Source of the DNA: JAFAXD01 sp035472475
Lineage (GTDB): Bacteria > Pseudomonadota > Alphaproteobacteria > Rhizobiales > Xanthobacteraceae
Assembly (NCBI GenBank): GCA_035472475.1
Contig: DATIPA010000022.1
Span: forward strand, 1 to 16,305
Reading direction: 5' to 3'
Length of the DNA stretch: 16,305 nucleotides
The translations under genes were made by a program, and so were the position numbers. Of this stretch, positions 15,700 through 16,305 are shown in pieces. Every line of letters starts with the position of its first letter. Within the stretch, counting starts at the first letter, position 1. The notes beneath the pieces were generated by a model that was not told the DNA's origin, made no database searches, and was given only the letters and a program-made list of their open reading frames with translations.

Positions 15700-16305
15700 A
15701 TGAAGGCAGCGTTGTTTTCTCCAATGCGATACCAAGGCCCGTCGAGCGGCACGGGCTGGCCAATTCCCGGCACCACCTACTCTGTGGAAGCGGCCGAAAA
15801 ATCCATGCGCTCGAGCCTCGCCCAGTTCCGGCTCGCCGACGAGGTCGGCTTCGACTGGGTCACGGTCGCCGAGCACCACTACTCGCCGTTTTCGCTCAAC
15901 CCCAATCCGATGCTCACGGCGGGCGCACTGACCCAGATCGTGCGTCGCGCCAAGATTGCGCTGCTGGGGTCAACGATCCCGATTCTCAACCCGATACGCG
16001 TGGCCGAAGAATTCGCGATGATCGACACCATGAGCGGCGGCCGGGTCATCGCTGGCATGCTGCGCGGTACGCCCAACGAATATGTCACCTACAATATCAA
16101 CCCGGCCGAATCGCGGGAGCGGTTTGAGGAAGCGCTTGCCCTGATCGTGGCGGCGTGGACGCAAACCGAGCCGTTCGGCTGGCAGGGCCGTTACTACGAA
16201 TACCGCACGATCTCGATCTGGCCGCGGCCGGTGCAGCAGCCATATCCGAAGATTTACATGTCGGGATCGAGCCCGGAATCCGGCGAATTCGCCGCACGCA
16301 ACCGC
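15700..16305 (+). CDS. LLM class flavin-dependent oxidoreductase, N-terminal part (runs off right edge)
   Basis: From the ATG at 15700 the frame stays open for 202 codons to the window end. It starts MKAALFSPMRYQGPSSGTGW and shows the luciferase-like monooxygenase landmarks: FRLADEVGFDWVTVAEHHYS (Glu58-His59-His60), RAKIALLGSTIPILNPIRVA, GGRVIAGMLRG followed by NEY and NINPAESRERFEEALALI, then SIWPRPVQQPYPKIYMSGSS. The motif order matches the complete LLM gene at 2916 (for example NP-x-x-S-x-E-R-F-x-E-A and WPRP-x-Q), so both belong to the same subgroup, though they are clearly diverged. It uses reduced flavin to oxidise an unknown organic substrate. The ribosome site is only a G-rich stretch (GCGGGGGC). 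Confidence 0.88.
   Translation, partial: MKAALFSPMRYQGPSSGTGWPIPGTTYSVEAAEKSMRSSLAQFRLADEVGFDWVTVAEHHYSPFSLNPNPMLTAGALTQIVRRAKIALLGSTIPILNPIRVAEEFAMIDTMSGGRVIAGMLRGTPNEYVTYNINPAESRERFEEALALIVAAWTQTEPFGWQGRYYEYRTISIWPRPVQQPYPKIYMSGSSPESGEFAARNR

Overview
The window is GC-rich, with compact co-directional gene runs and Shine-Dalgarno sites. Its gene content (GMC oxidoreductases, Bug-type solute receptor, bacterial luciferase-like monooxygenases, a complete kdpFABC-DE operon) suggests an alphaproteobacterium, probably of the Hyphomicrobiales (Bradyrhizobium/Rhodoplanes-like). This placement is inferred from gene style and protein sequence, not from a marker gene.

Left part (1-5.4 kb): two tandem GMC-family FAD oxidoreductases on the minus strand (the first runs off the left edge), then a DUF4396 membrane protein (minus). 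A divergent region follows, and then a plus-strand pair: an LLM-class flavin monooxygenase and a Bug/TTT-family periplasmic solute-binding protein. Behind these lies the N-terminal third of a CoxG/SRPBCC-like protein, which stops where the kdp operon begins. This part looks like accessory catabolism of small organic molecules; no substrate can be read from the sequence.

Central part (5.3-13.5 kb): a complete potassium-scavenging operon on the minus strand. Transcription order is a 27-aa hydrophobic peptide, kdpF (29 aa), kdpA, kdpB, kdpC, kdpD, kdpE. KdpFABC is the high-affinity K+ pump. KdpD/KdpE is the two-component system that controls it. All key residues that I checked are present. A hairpin sits between kdpC and kdpD, and kdpD/kdpE overlap by 4 bp. 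Upstream of the operon is an AT-rich 11-bp direct-repeat element that could be the KdpE site.

Right part (13.45-15.7 kb): a roughly 550-bp non-coding divergent region, then small plus-strand genes: three small membrane proteins (89, 45 and 94 aa) closed by an intrinsic terminator, and two small soluble proteins (122 and 76 aa) that are clear paralogues of each other. These five are the least understood genes in the window. The right edge holds the first 202 codons of a second LLM-class monooxygenase, related to the one at 2916. The kdp block is therefore flanked on both sides by catabolic-type genes, and one flank is broken.

No tRNA, rRNA, CRISPR array, insertion sequence or integrase was seen. 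Most of the window is recognisable biology. The best candidates for something undescribed are the small-protein group beside kdp, the tandem paralogue pair, and the leader peptide ahead of kdpF.
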